A DNA stretch of 15,814 bases from JBCDHN01 sp964351855 (GTDB taxonomy: Bacteria; Verrucomicrobiota; Verrucomicrobiia; Verrucomicrobiales; DEV007): positions 1 through 15,814 of the forward strand of contig CAYGQD010000166.1 in the NCBI GenBank assembly GCA_964351855.1, written 5' to 3'. The notes below the pieces were generated by a model. It saw only the letters and a program-made list of their open reading frames with translations, was not told the DNA's origin and made no database searches. How positions within the stretch are numbered: the first letter of the stretch is position 1; every line of letters starts with the position of its first letter. This document shows, in pieces, positions 1 through 6,342 of the stretch. Position numbers and translations under genes: made by a program.

Positions 1-560
1 GTGAAGCCGGTTTCCACAAAGGCTTCGGGGTGGGCCAGGAAATGGTCTTGGAGGCGGGTGGCGAGTTGGCGCTTTTGGGAGTCGCTGCGGACGGAGAAGG
101 GTTGAACGGCGCGGGCTCCTTCGTGGTTGATTTTGAGGAAGTCGAGGTGCTCTTCCTGGAGCTGGGCGTTGACGCGATAGACGATGGCGGCGTCGAGGGC
201 TCCGGCGCGCATTTGGTTGACAAGGAAGTCAGCGGTGGGGACTTCGACGACGACGTTTTTCCGGATGGACGTTTCCAGGCCGCTGGAGCGAAGGATGCCG
301 GTGGTCATGTAGCCGAGGGTAGACTGCTTTTGATGACAGATCCCGACCTTGAGGTTGGGCTTAGTAAGATCCGTTAGGGTTTTGATGCCGTGCGGGTTTC
401 CTTCGCGGACGGCGATTCCGATGTCGGTCTCGGTGAGGAGGATGACTTCGGCGAAGTGCTCGGCGACGGGCGGGACGAAGCAGAGATCGCAGGCGAAATA
501 GGCGTCGGGGAATTTGGGATCGCTGGAAATGGGAAAATGGGACCTTATTCTTATTCCTCG
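1..560 (-). pseudogene. 5'-truncated ModA-like molybdate/tungstate ABC transporter substrate-binding protein
   Basis: The minus strand is open from about 560 to the left edge and reads as the second half of a ModA-type periplasmic binding protein. It contains the typical hinge and second-lobe segments: SSDPKFPDAYF, then ETDIGIAVREGNPHGIKTL (the usual 'lvvRkGNPkgIksl' segment), a DLTKPNLKVGI strand, a QSTLGYMTTGIL helix, a GALDAAIVYR segment and a C-terminal FLAHPEAFVETGF, which matches the family ending. The first half, including the AASL start of the mature protein, is missing. Reading upstream the frame meets a stop at 561-563, with no start codon and no homologous sequence in other frames. 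The family binds oxyanions for an ABC importer. Without the N-terminal lobe and signal peptide this copy cannot work, unless the break is an assembly error. The C-terminus lies at or just past the window edge. Confidence 0.7.
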
Positions 561-732
561 TCATCAAGATTGTCGGTTGGAACTTCAATGAGAATCTAAA
601 GGGGGCGATGGTGGGTTGAGTACGTTCAGAATAAAAATCGCTTTTTTCTGTGATGCCTTGTTCCGGCTTTCCTAGAAAGGGTTCGAAGGCCGCTTTTTGG
701 CACCAAGCATTCAAACCAAGACATCAGATTTA

Positions 733-1611
733 ATGAACCATAATTCCTCAGCAGTTTGTAGCCGTCGTGACAGTGGAGTCACGGTTGGGCACTCGTATAG
801 ATCCCAGTCGGAAATTGACTCGGCAGTGGGGCCCAGGAAATCCAGCGATCGAGGTGTGGGCTGGGGATTCATTGCCTTTTTGGGTCTGCTTGGAGGCTTG
901 ATCGGCTGCAAGTCGGTGGATCCACCAGTGAGCGAGACTCACCAGGCAGTTTATTACGAGAGTTCAGAGAATAAGTTTGGGCAGGCCAAAGCCTCAACCC
1001 ATGTTTCAATCGAAAGTACGTTGCTTCCTGCGGCGGGAACGGTTGGAGGAAGGCAATTGCTGGGGTTACTTTCGCCAAGAGCAGCTGCCATCGTTGGAGG
1101 AACGGCAGCTGTCGTTGGCAGTTCGGGTGGTAAATCCAAGAAGAAACCACTCTTCAACTTTTCAATTACGAAGACAAAAGTCCGCCCTTCAACCAATGTT
1201 GTGTGGGTTGATAAGAAGGTGGTCGATGCGTTTGAAAGAGGGTTGGTCGAGTTGGAAATTGGGAGAAATTCTCACACGATTTTCCCAAATTACCAGCGTA
1301 TCAAGGAGATCAGAGTACGCAACTTTGGCGCGGCGGATGAGATCGAAACCCAAGTCTTTGACGACGGGACATCCCTGAGTTTTGACGCTTCTTATCATCT
1401 TGTTGGAAACGAAGAACTCCTCATCAGGCAATCCTTGGGAGATTCCTATCGGTTTCTCACGTTTCCAGGCGCTGAGTTGGTGATGACGATGGAGGATCCC
1501 ACTCTTGTTCCTCCCTACTGGACCCTAAAGATATCTGAAAGCTATCTCCCTCCGGAAGTCGTGGCGTCTCTTTCAGATTCCGATCGACGGTTGATCCCAC
1601 AAGGAAGCTAA
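733..1611 (+). CDS. putative lipoprotein, unknown function
   Basis: This gene encodes about 292 residues of a protein I do not recognise. A hydrophobic stretch (GFIAFLGLLGGLIGC) ends in a lipobox-like LIGC followed by Lys, so the product is probably an envelope lipoprotein. The N-region ahead of it is unusually long (about 40 residues). The true start may therefore be further downstream, for example GTG at 856, giving a normal signal peptide; a TTG at 697 in the same frame is another option. The mature part has a small Gly/Ala stretch (VGGTAAVVGSSGGKSKKK) and then a beta-rich C-terminal half without cysteines. It heads a run of three lipoprotein genes, 24 nt before the next. Base composition looks AT-richer than in the genes to the right. 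Confidence 0.7.
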   Translation: MNHNSSAVCSRRDSGVTVGHSYRSQSEIDSAVGPRKSSDRGVGWGFIAFLGLLGGLIGCKSVDPPVSETHQAVYYESSENKFGQAKASTHVSIESTLLPAAGTVGGRQLLGLLSPRAAAIVGGTAAVVGSSGGKSKKKPLFNFSITKTKVRPSTNVVWVDKKVVDAFERGLVELEIGRNSHTIFPNYQRIKEIRVRNFGAADEIETQVFDDGTSLSFDASYHLVGNEELLIRQSLGDSYRFLTFPGAELVMTMEDPTLVPPYWTLKISESYLPPEVVASLSDSDRRLIPQGS

Positions 1612-1635
1612 AGTCCAACGTTAGAAATTTACCCA

Positions 1636-1974
1636 ATGAGAAACGACATGAAATTCACTATTATACTAACGTTGTTAGCAATCACATTATCTGGTGTCAG
1701 TTGTAAAACTACGGGTGAGGTTAAACCGGGACCCTATGGACTGATTCCAGTAAATCTTGTCCGAGATACGGAACGTACGGCACGAGTGATGATGAAAGGC
1801 TCCACGGATAATGCTCTTTTGGGAGTGATTGCGGTGGAAGCGGAAGGAGCGATTGAATGGAGCAAAGTCGAGAAAACGCATTTCATCCTGCCCTACTTTG
1901 TTGATCTCATTAAACAAGGTAGGGCGGTGATCGAAATTCGAGGTTCAGAAGTGACCTTCAAGTCGAAAACGTAA
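1636..1974 (+). CDS. small putative lipoprotein
   Basis: A 112-residue product with a clear lipoprotein signal: MKFTIILTLLAITL followed by the lipobox SGVSC and then Lys-Thr-Thr. The start could also be the ATG at 1648 (MKF...), which gives a more standard signal length. Neither start has a strong Shine-Dalgarno sequence. The mature part of about 85 residues contains NLVRDTERTARVMMKG and a closing beta segment (AVIEIRGSEVTFKSKT). I do not recognise the family. It lies 24 nt after the preceding lipoprotein gene and shares the Cys-Lys lipidation site with both neighbours, so co-transcription is plausible. It may be a partner or an accessory lipoprotein of the same envelope assembly, but that is inference. 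Confidence 0.65.
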   Translation: MRNDMKFTIILTLLAITLSGVSCKTTGEVKPGPYGLIPVNLVRDTERTARVMMKGSTDNALLGVIAVEAEGAIEWSKVEKTHFILPYFVDLIKQGRAVIEIRGSEVTFKSKT

Positions 1975-2125
1975 GGGAAGGTTCTTATCACCTTCAGATC
2001 GCAGTCCCATCAAGACGTTCTATGCAGGTTTGAGCAAGCGAGAGCTTGATTGCACGGGAAAACGTTAGGACGATTAACCGATGCCTGAATCCTTCCAATC
2101 CACCCACGGAAGAATAATAAGGGAC

Positions 2126-2137
2126 GGGCTTTTTCCA
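2126..2137 (+). repeat. partial third copy of the RAYT-element end sequence
   Basis: The 12-mer GGGCTTTTTCCA is identical to the core of the two inverted ends of the RAYT element (3582-3593 and, reversed, 4976-4987). Here it lies in the 233-bp gap between two lipoprotein genes. That gap otherwise holds only two small hairpins (1977-1995, and 2035-2048 with arms CAAGC/GCTTG) and no gene. Confidence 0.4.
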
Positions 2138-2207
2138 TACTATCAACACCTCTTCTACTGAGGAGTCTGATTCCTAACCCAGAAGCAACACCATACACAC
2201 TATACTC

Positions 2208-3200
2208 ATGAATTGCACTACACGATTGACAACCTATTCTCTCGCGGCTGTTCTGCTCAGCACAACACTTCTATCATGCAAAACCCGCCGAAGCAGTGAC
2301 CATGATCACTACCAGCCGCCACCAGTCTCGCAATATGGAGTGACCGCTCAAAGCAGCTGGAATTCTTATCTCTCAAAGAGTCCGTTTGCATCGAATTTTC
2401 CCTCAGACCCCGAGTCCATTCGCACCACAGCAGAAGGGCTTCCCTCAACACCATCCAACCACGTAATCCAAACCGCAAGCTGGATGGAGAGCTATGAAGC
2501 AGCCACCAAAACTTTTGTTGCTAGAGCTTCTGAAATCAGCGGCCAAGAGGTTTACATGAAAGAGATCTACGGGGCCGGAGGACAGGTGTTTTTTAGGCTA
2601 TTTCTCGAGACCGAAGAGAACAATTTTTTCGATGCGATTGGGAATGCAGCGGGAAGCGAGCTGTTCAGAGCTTTTGGGCAAATGTGGGCTGAACAGAACA
2701 TTCGGAACGCCATCAACGCGGAGCAGCGTCGCATCTTTGCTCCAGTCCGGCAGGCGAAAACCCAACTTGTTTTGCAGGAAGAGAATCTCACTATCGCCAT
2801 GGGCCGACTTCCCACTCAGAAGCTCGTAGAGGAGGCAAGACCCGCTCACACAGCTCGATACACGAGACAACTTACTGGAGTATGGAAGCAAGCAAACTTG
2901 TTCAAGACTCTAATTATCTCGGTAACTGAGTCTGGCCGTGTCTATGGAACAGTGGTCTATTCGGATGGAAACAAGGAAGCCTGGAACGGGAGCTTAGTCG
3001 CGGATCGCAGTGATGTATCAATCCTCTGGAGTAATGGCGAGCGTGATAGAATTGTTACATCAAACTCCAGCGAACTCAACCTAGTCGCACAAAATGGTAA
3101 AACCAGAAGGTTTTCGAGGGCAAATTCCAGCTATGGGGACTTGGTCAACCAGGTCGCTAGGACTAGGAGAAACAATCAGCTTAACATCAGTATTTACTGA
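2208..3200 (+). CDS. putative lipoprotein, unknown function
   Basis: A 330-residue product starting with a typical lipoprotein signal (TTYSLAAVLLSTTLLSC, then Lys-Thr-Arg). A low-complexity His/Pro/Ser linker (residues about 28-40) leads to a mostly helical middle (residues about 90-210), including the segment RNAINAEQRRIFAPVRQAKT. A beta-rich C-terminal part (residues about 220-310) follows, with the repeating pattern VYGTVVYSDGNKEAWNGSL, which looks like a small beta-sandwich or barrel. No cysteine occurs in the mature part beyond the lipidation site. I do not recognise the family. It is the third lipoprotein gene in a row but is separated from the second by 233 bp, so it may have its own promoter. 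Confidence 0.7.
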   Translation: MNCTTRLTTYSLAAVLLSTTLLSCKTRRSSDHDHYQPPPVSQYGVTAQSSWNSYLSKSPFASNFPSDPESIRTTAEGLPSTPSNHVIQTASWMESYEAATKTFVARASEISGQEVYMKEIYGAGGQVFFRLFLETEENNFFDAIGNAAGSELFRAFGQMWAEQNIRNAINAEQRRIFAPVRQAKTQLVLQEENLTIAMGRLPTQKLVEEARPAHTARYTRQLTGVWKQANLFKTLIISVTESGRVYGTVVYSDGNKEAWNGSLVADRSDVSILWSNGERDRIVTSNSSELNLVAQNGKTRRFSRANSSYGDLVNQVARTRRNNQLNISIY

Positions 3201-3222
3201 GTCACTCAGCAGATACTGTTAA
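3181..3222. terminator. long nested inverted repeat over the lipoprotein stop codon
   Basis: TTAACA-tc-AGTAT pairs with ATACTGTTAA (10 bp with a 2-nt bulge). Inside it, CTGAGT-C-ACTCAG forms a perfect 6-bp stem. The stop codon TGA of the preceding gene lies in the inner stem. No T-run follows on the plus strand, so this is terminator-like only, or the marker of an element boundary. Confidence 0.4.
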
Positions 3223-3323
3223 CCAAAACCTGCAACTAGTGGCAATAATATGATGCTATGGGGCTTGCCAACCAAGAAAGATCTCTTGGAAGTCAAGAAA
3301 TCGGAACCTAGCTGACACCCCAT

Positions 3324-3569
3324 ATGAACTATCAACTGACGACCACCAAACTTGACCTCTTCCCAACTCTGCGCAAGTGCGCGAGTAGCGAGACCCCTCA
3401 CGAGATTTACATCGGCCTCGACGCGGAACTGACCTGTTGCGCCGTCTCAGTTATCGTAGATGGCGGCACGCCAAGCTACCTCGGCAAGTTCTCCCGGGAC
3501 GACATCGCGGACGCCGTGGCCGAACTGCTCTCCCTTCACCACCACGTCGCCCTTGCTCAAGAAGCCTGC
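3324..3569 (+). pseudogene. IS110-family transposase, N-terminal fragment
   Basis: The frame from ATG 3324 reads as the start of an IS110-family (DEDD, RuvC-like) transposase. EIYIGLDAE holds the first catalytic Asp. It is followed by a beta-strand with CCAVSVIVDGG, GKFSRDDIADAVAELL and then HHVALAQEAC, where the second acidic residue (Glu) sits. Similarity ends abruptly after the Cys codon at 3567-3569, just before the left end of the RAYT element; the frame closes at 3617. The family is usually 300-400 residues, so about three quarters are missing, including the C-terminal Ser-containing domain. No remainder of it is found to the right of the RAYT element. The 120 bp ahead of it (3201-3323) have no gene. 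In intact IS110 elements that position can carry the bridge-RNA region. Confidence 0.65.
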
Positions 3570-3576
3570 AAAGAAG

Positions 3577-3594
3577 ATACAGGGCTTTTTCCAC
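3577..3594 (+). repeat. left 18-bp inverted repeat of the RAYT element
   Basis: ATACAGGGCTTTTTCCAC, exactly matched in reverse complement at 4975-4992. Confidence 0.8.
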
Positions 3595-3656
3595 GTAGAA
3601 AATCGACGGAACCATAAATTCTGAGGTTTCTGCTTGCGATGCGCTCGGAGGCTTGC

Positions 3657-3675
3657 TCATGATTCTCAATCATGA
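3657..3675. promoter_or_regulatory. palindrome overlapping the RAYT start codon
   Basis: TCATGATT-CTC-AATCATGA is a perfect inverted repeat with 8-bp arms and a 3-nt loop. The RAYT ATG at 3672 lies in the right arm. It could be a translation-blocking hairpin, an operator or a recognition hairpin. The function is not shown by sequence alone. Confidence 0.45.
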
Positions 3676-4760
3676 GAATTGCCCGCGTCCTCGGCCCCGA
3701 ATCCAGTTCCAGCCATTGCTACCACATCATGGCCTGTGCGATTGAGGGGCGGATGATTTTTGATGACATCGCGAAGGAGAAATTTCGGGCCTTGCTCGAT
3801 GTCCACTGCCGGTTTGTTCAGATTCGGCTGATCACCTTTTGCATCATGGGTATGCGTTGGTAGAGGTTCCTGATCCGGAGGAGAATCCATTGATCGATGC
3901 GGCGGATTCCGCCTTTCTCGACCACTTGGAAATCCTTTACGGGGAGAAAGTGATCGAGGACCTCGCGACTCAGCTGAGCGATTTCCGGGAGAGCGGGCTC
4001 CATTCTCGGGCGGAGGAATTACGTGTGGGTTACCTGCGGCGGATGCGGGATTTATCGGTCTTTGTGAAGGAGTTGCAGCAGCGTTTTTATCCCTCCTTCG
4101 TCGGGCTCTGCGGTTAGGCTTCGCCTGGTTTGGGCCGCTACTGCGGCTAAGCAGTCCCAATGGTACAACCGCCGGGCGAAGCGGCGCGGACCGCTGTGGC
4201 AGGATCGATTCAAGAGCGTGTTGGTGGAAGGCAAGGGGAGCCCGCTCAAGACAATGGCGGCGTATATCGATTTGAACCCGGTCCGGGCCCGGCTGGTGCG
4301 CGATCCGAAGGATTATCGCTGGAGTGGCTACGGGGAAGCGGTTGGCGGGAAGGCGCGGGCTCGCGAGGGGCTGATGCGGCTGGTGGAAGATGCGATGGGT
4401 GGCCCCGGGGAAGTGGATAGCTGGAAAGCGGTCCAGAAGGTCTACCGATGCTGGCTGTATGGAGATGGGCGCGAACGGCTCGATGAGGCTGGTAAGGTGA
4501 CGAAGCGTGGGTTTTCAGCGGAGACGTCCGAGGCGGTGACCGAGCGCGAAGAGGGGGCCTTGGCTTGGCGGGTGCTGGTGAAGGCACTTGTGCGCTATTT
4601 TAGCGACGGGGTAGCGCTGGGATCCAAGGCATATGTTGAGGAGGTGTTTCGGGAGCGACGCGAGAAGTTCGGGGCAAAACGGATCGATGGGGCGCGCAAG
4701 ATGCGTGAGGTGGATTGGGGTGGGCTCGTGAATATGCGGGATCTGCGCGGCGAGCTGTAA
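3672..4760 (+). pseudogene. REP-associated tyrosine transposase (RAYT, Y1/HUH family), inactivated
   Basis: Three frames together give one RAYT-type protein. 3672-3851 encodes the N-terminus (MRIARVLGPESSSSHCYHIM, then AIEGRMIFDD). 3852-4087 continues with ALVEVPDPEENPLIDAAD. 4155-4760 gives SQWYNRRAKRRGPLWQDRFK, AYIDLNPVRARLV and a long C-terminal extension. The family normally has a G/SNHFH motif, with the two His that bind the metal, just before the 'alvevp' strand. Here ATGGGT joins directly to ATGCGTTGG, so 10 nt encoding Asn-His-Phe and the first base of the next His codon are gone. The frame shifts and a stop follows. A second lesion at 4088-4154 is a 67-nt insertion between QQRF and SQWYNRR. 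These proteins cut and join single-stranded DNA at REP hairpins; this copy cannot. Confidence 0.85.
4088..4154. repeat. REP-like double-hairpin unit inserted in the RAYT gene
   Basis: This 67-nt insertion separates two parts of the RAYT coding sequence that otherwise join cleanly. It has two short hairpins in tandem: AGGC-TTC-GCCT (4116-4126) and GCCGC-TACT-GCGGC (4134-4147). Two adjacent short palindromes are typical of REP/BIME-type units, which RAYTs are thought to mobilise. The exact edges are uncertain by a base or two. Confidence 0.55.
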
Positions 4761-4974
4761 CGCTGAGGCTGAGCTTCTGAAGTTCGGAGGACTTTCAACC
4801 CGGTAAAGGTGCCCGGGCCGACCTGCCGTGGGATGATAACGTCAAAACCTTCTCTGAAACCGCTCGGGTAAAAGGGGTGAGGGCGTGCTGCGGGATTTGG
4901 GGCCACCGTTTCGGTGATCCGGGTTCCGTCGCAGGGGAGTTGCTGTGAAAAACTCGGACGTTTTAATGTTCAAT

Positions 4975-4992
4975 GTGGAAAAAGCCCTGTAT
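4975..4992 (-). repeat. right 18-bp inverted repeat of the RAYT element
   Basis: GTGGAAAAAGCCCTGTAT is the exact reverse complement of 3577-3594. Confidence 0.8.
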
Positions 4993-5012
4993 ATCCCTTT
5001 CTCCTCTTTACT

Positions 5013-5051
5013 TCAAGCTTGGCAGATCTCCGATCGCGCTTCGCGAGATGA
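5013..5051 (+). pseudogene. C-terminal scrap of a toxin-antitoxin antitoxin gene
   Basis: The frame ending at TGA 5049-5051 reads SSLADLRSRFAR, an ending typical of small antitoxins encoded just ahead of ParE/RelE toxins. Its stop overlaps the next start in an ATGA junction, as in functional modules. The rest of the antitoxin is missing: the RAYT element's right end lies only about 20 bp upstream. Confidence 0.4.
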
Positions 5052-5128
5052 ACTACCGGTTTCTCTCACCGGCGCTCGACGAACTTGTTGAGGTAGCGGA
5101 ATTCGATGAAGGACGCGGTAAGGCGTAA
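5048..5128 (+). pseudogene. ParE/RelE-type toxin, N-terminal fragment
   Basis: ATG 5048 starts MNYRFLSPALDELVEVAEFDE, which matches the first strand and helix of ParE/RelE-family toxins (usual pattern 'F.pal.EL.ea..yYe'). After about 21 residues the similarity is lost and the frame stops at 5126-5128 after 26 codons. The family is usually about 90-100 residues and the catalytic or binding C-terminal half is absent, so it should be inactive. The 4-bp overlap with the upstream antitoxin tail supports a former toxin-antitoxin operon. Confidence 0.5.
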
Positions 5129-5132
5129 CTAA

Positions 5133-5222
5133 CAGGCAGAGACCGGCAAGAGATTCGAACGCAAGATGATCATCGTCTCCGAAGAACTGGCTGACGAGCA
5201 CGTCACCGTGGTCCATTTTTAG
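5133..5222 (+). pseudogene. unrecognised gene tail upstream of 5225
   Basis: The frame is open from 5133 to the TAG at 5220-5222 (GKRFERKMIIVSEELADEHV...). It contains one ATG at 5166 and ends 2 nt before the next gene's start. It looks like the end of a former upstream gene in the same operon as the 5225 gene, but I cannot name it. It could equally be chance. Confidence 0.25.
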
Positions 5223-5224
5223 CC

Positions 5225-5551
5225 ATGATTCGTGAAGGACAGATTTATGAAGCGAGGGAGGATGCCGAAGTAACCTGCATGACCTCATGGGCGGCACCTT
5301 TCACGGGAGGTCACGACCGGGTTTTTCCGAAGGGTGAGCGGGTAACGATCGCAAGCGATCCGCCAGATGGTGCGACGGCGGTCTACTGCGACCCCTGGCG
5401 CTACGAGGAGCTCCACGAATCGATGGTTCCGGAGGGTGAACGGAAGAATCGGAAGTATCGCGGCTACTATCTCTGCATCGAGTTGAAGGTCCTGGAAGAC
5501 CAGTTTGACCGCAAACTTGACCCCGGTGAATTGGGGAGGAACCGGGACTGA
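5225..5551 (+). CDS. conserved-looking hypothetical protein
   Basis: A 108-residue soluble protein without signal peptide or membrane segment. The N-terminal half (MIREGQIYEAREDAEVT, then APFTGGHDRVFPKGERVTI) looks like a small beta-barrel of SH3-like character. A DPPDGATAVYCDPWRYEELH segment follows, and then a hydrophilic tail with KYRGYYLCIELKVLE. I do not recognise a named family and propose no function. The ATG at 5225 follows the stop of a gene remnant by 2 nt, and no good Shine-Dalgarno sequence is visible. It may once have been the downstream gene of an operon now cut by the decayed region to its left. Confidence 0.6.
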   Translation: MIREGQIYEAREDAEVTCMTSWAAPFTGGHDRVFPKGERVTIASDPPDGATAVYCDPWRYEELHESMVPEGERKNRKYRGYYLCIELKVLEDQFDRKLDPGELGRNRD

Positions 5552-5588
5552 AACCGCTACACCTCTGGCTGCTTTTGATATCGGCTGC

Positions 5589-6113
5589 CTATCCCGGCCA
5601 GTTCAGCCCACCTAAGGGAGGTTTGACGATCTTGATGCTCTTGACGACGTAGACTCCATCATCGTCCACGGAATCGAAGACGACCGTGATCCAGGGTTGG
5701 TCATCGAGCTTCTCCGATTTCAAATTCTTCTCTGCCGTCACTTGGCCACCCGGGATGAGGCGCAGATGCACGGTCTTCGCCCAGTTGTAGTCCTTGAGGT
5801 CGCGGATGGCTTCCTTGGTATCGTAGTCGAAGGACAAATCCAGGATCAGTTTCTCGCCCGCCCTGAGGTCGCTGACCCAATTTGCGTTCACCTCACTTTT
5901 TCCGACGATTTGTAATCGCCCGGTCCGCAGGCTGGGACCGCAAATCTCCGCGTTCCAATACCCGAGGTTTTGGCCCCTTCCGCGCTCCTCCGGGCGTTCT
6001 TTCTGAGCAAAGGACGGGCTCATGCCAAGGAGCACCATCGTCAGCATCAACCAACGAGTCGGGTTGAACGCGTGTGGCCGGACGGCGGTTTGAGGGGCTG
6101 AGGGTTTCTGCAT
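5589..6113 (-). CDS. exported hypothetical protein
   Basis: A 174-residue product from ATG 6113 (MQKPSAP...). A signal peptide is seen at residues about 20-37 (RWLMLTMVLLGMSPSFA, then QKE), so it is probably periplasmic or secreted. An in-frame ATG at 6149, four bases from the scaffold gap, is an alternative start but would make the N-region too long. The mature part has an Arg/Glu-rich stretch (KERPEERGRG), then beta-rich sequence with NLGYWNAEICGP, LRAGEKLILDLSFDYD and a closing VYVVKSIKIVKPP. No family is recognised. It converges with the gene ending at 5551. Its promoter would lie in or beyond the gap. Confidence 0.6.
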   Translation of the reverse strand: MQKPSAPQTAVRPHAFNPTRWLMLTMVLLGMSPSFAQKERPEERGRGQNLGYWNAEICGPSLRTGRLQIVGKSEVNANWVSDLRAGEKLILDLSFDYDTKEAIRDLKDYNWAKTVHLRLIPGGQVTAEKNLKSEKLDDQPWITVVFDSVDDDGVYVVKSIKIVKPPLGGLNWPG

Positions 6114-6152
6114 GGGACGAAGTCTCTTTGGTTCCGCAGCGGAATACAATCG

Positions 6153-6162
6153 NNNNNNNNNN
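6153..6162. other. assembly gap (10 N)
   Basis: Ten undetermined bases. The true distance between the two flanks is unknown. The 180 bp to the right (6163-6342) contain no convincing gene and begin with GATTGGGAAAAGTGGGTCC, which resembles 528-543 beside the truncated ModA gene. Confidence 0.95.
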
Positions 6163-6342
6163 GATTGGGAAAAGTGGGTCCATTCTCAGGTATGGTCTCG
6201 CTGGAGTCGGAAGCGCCAAAGTGGAAAATCACGCCCGGGGCGCGCGAGGCGAAGAGCCTGAGTTCCCCACCCGTTCGCATACTGAGAAAAAAATGGGAAG
6301 CGGTGCAATCGGATCAGCAGGGCGCACGATGGGTGGGGAGAT

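Larger units (their letters stand above)
3577..4992 (+). mobile_element. RAYT-carrying element bounded by 18-bp inverted repeats
   Basis: A 1416-bp unit. Its ends are an identical 18-mer in inverted orientation, with the decayed REP-associated tyrosine transposase gene inside. The left end abuts the IS110 fragment and the right end abuts a toxin-antitoxin scrap. I see no obvious target duplication. About 215 bp between the transposase stop (4760) and the right repeat hold no gene; they may be non-coding element sequence. Whether these ends are the real mobility boundaries is inference. Confidence 0.5.

Noticed and set aside
30..377. Plus-strand frame at the left edge
   Set aside because: Opposite strand to a ModA-like sequence that matches the family along its length; the plus frame is an acidic shadow.
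3666..4160. Minus-strand frame of 164 codons over the RAYT gene
   Set aside because: Arg/Pro-rich antisense shadow; the plus strand shows RAYT homology in three frames.
4975..5222. Looking for the missing C-terminal part of the IS110 transposase to the right of the RAYT element
   Set aside because: The sequence there reads as toxin-antitoxin remnants and an unnamed gene tail, with no IS110-like segment in any frame.
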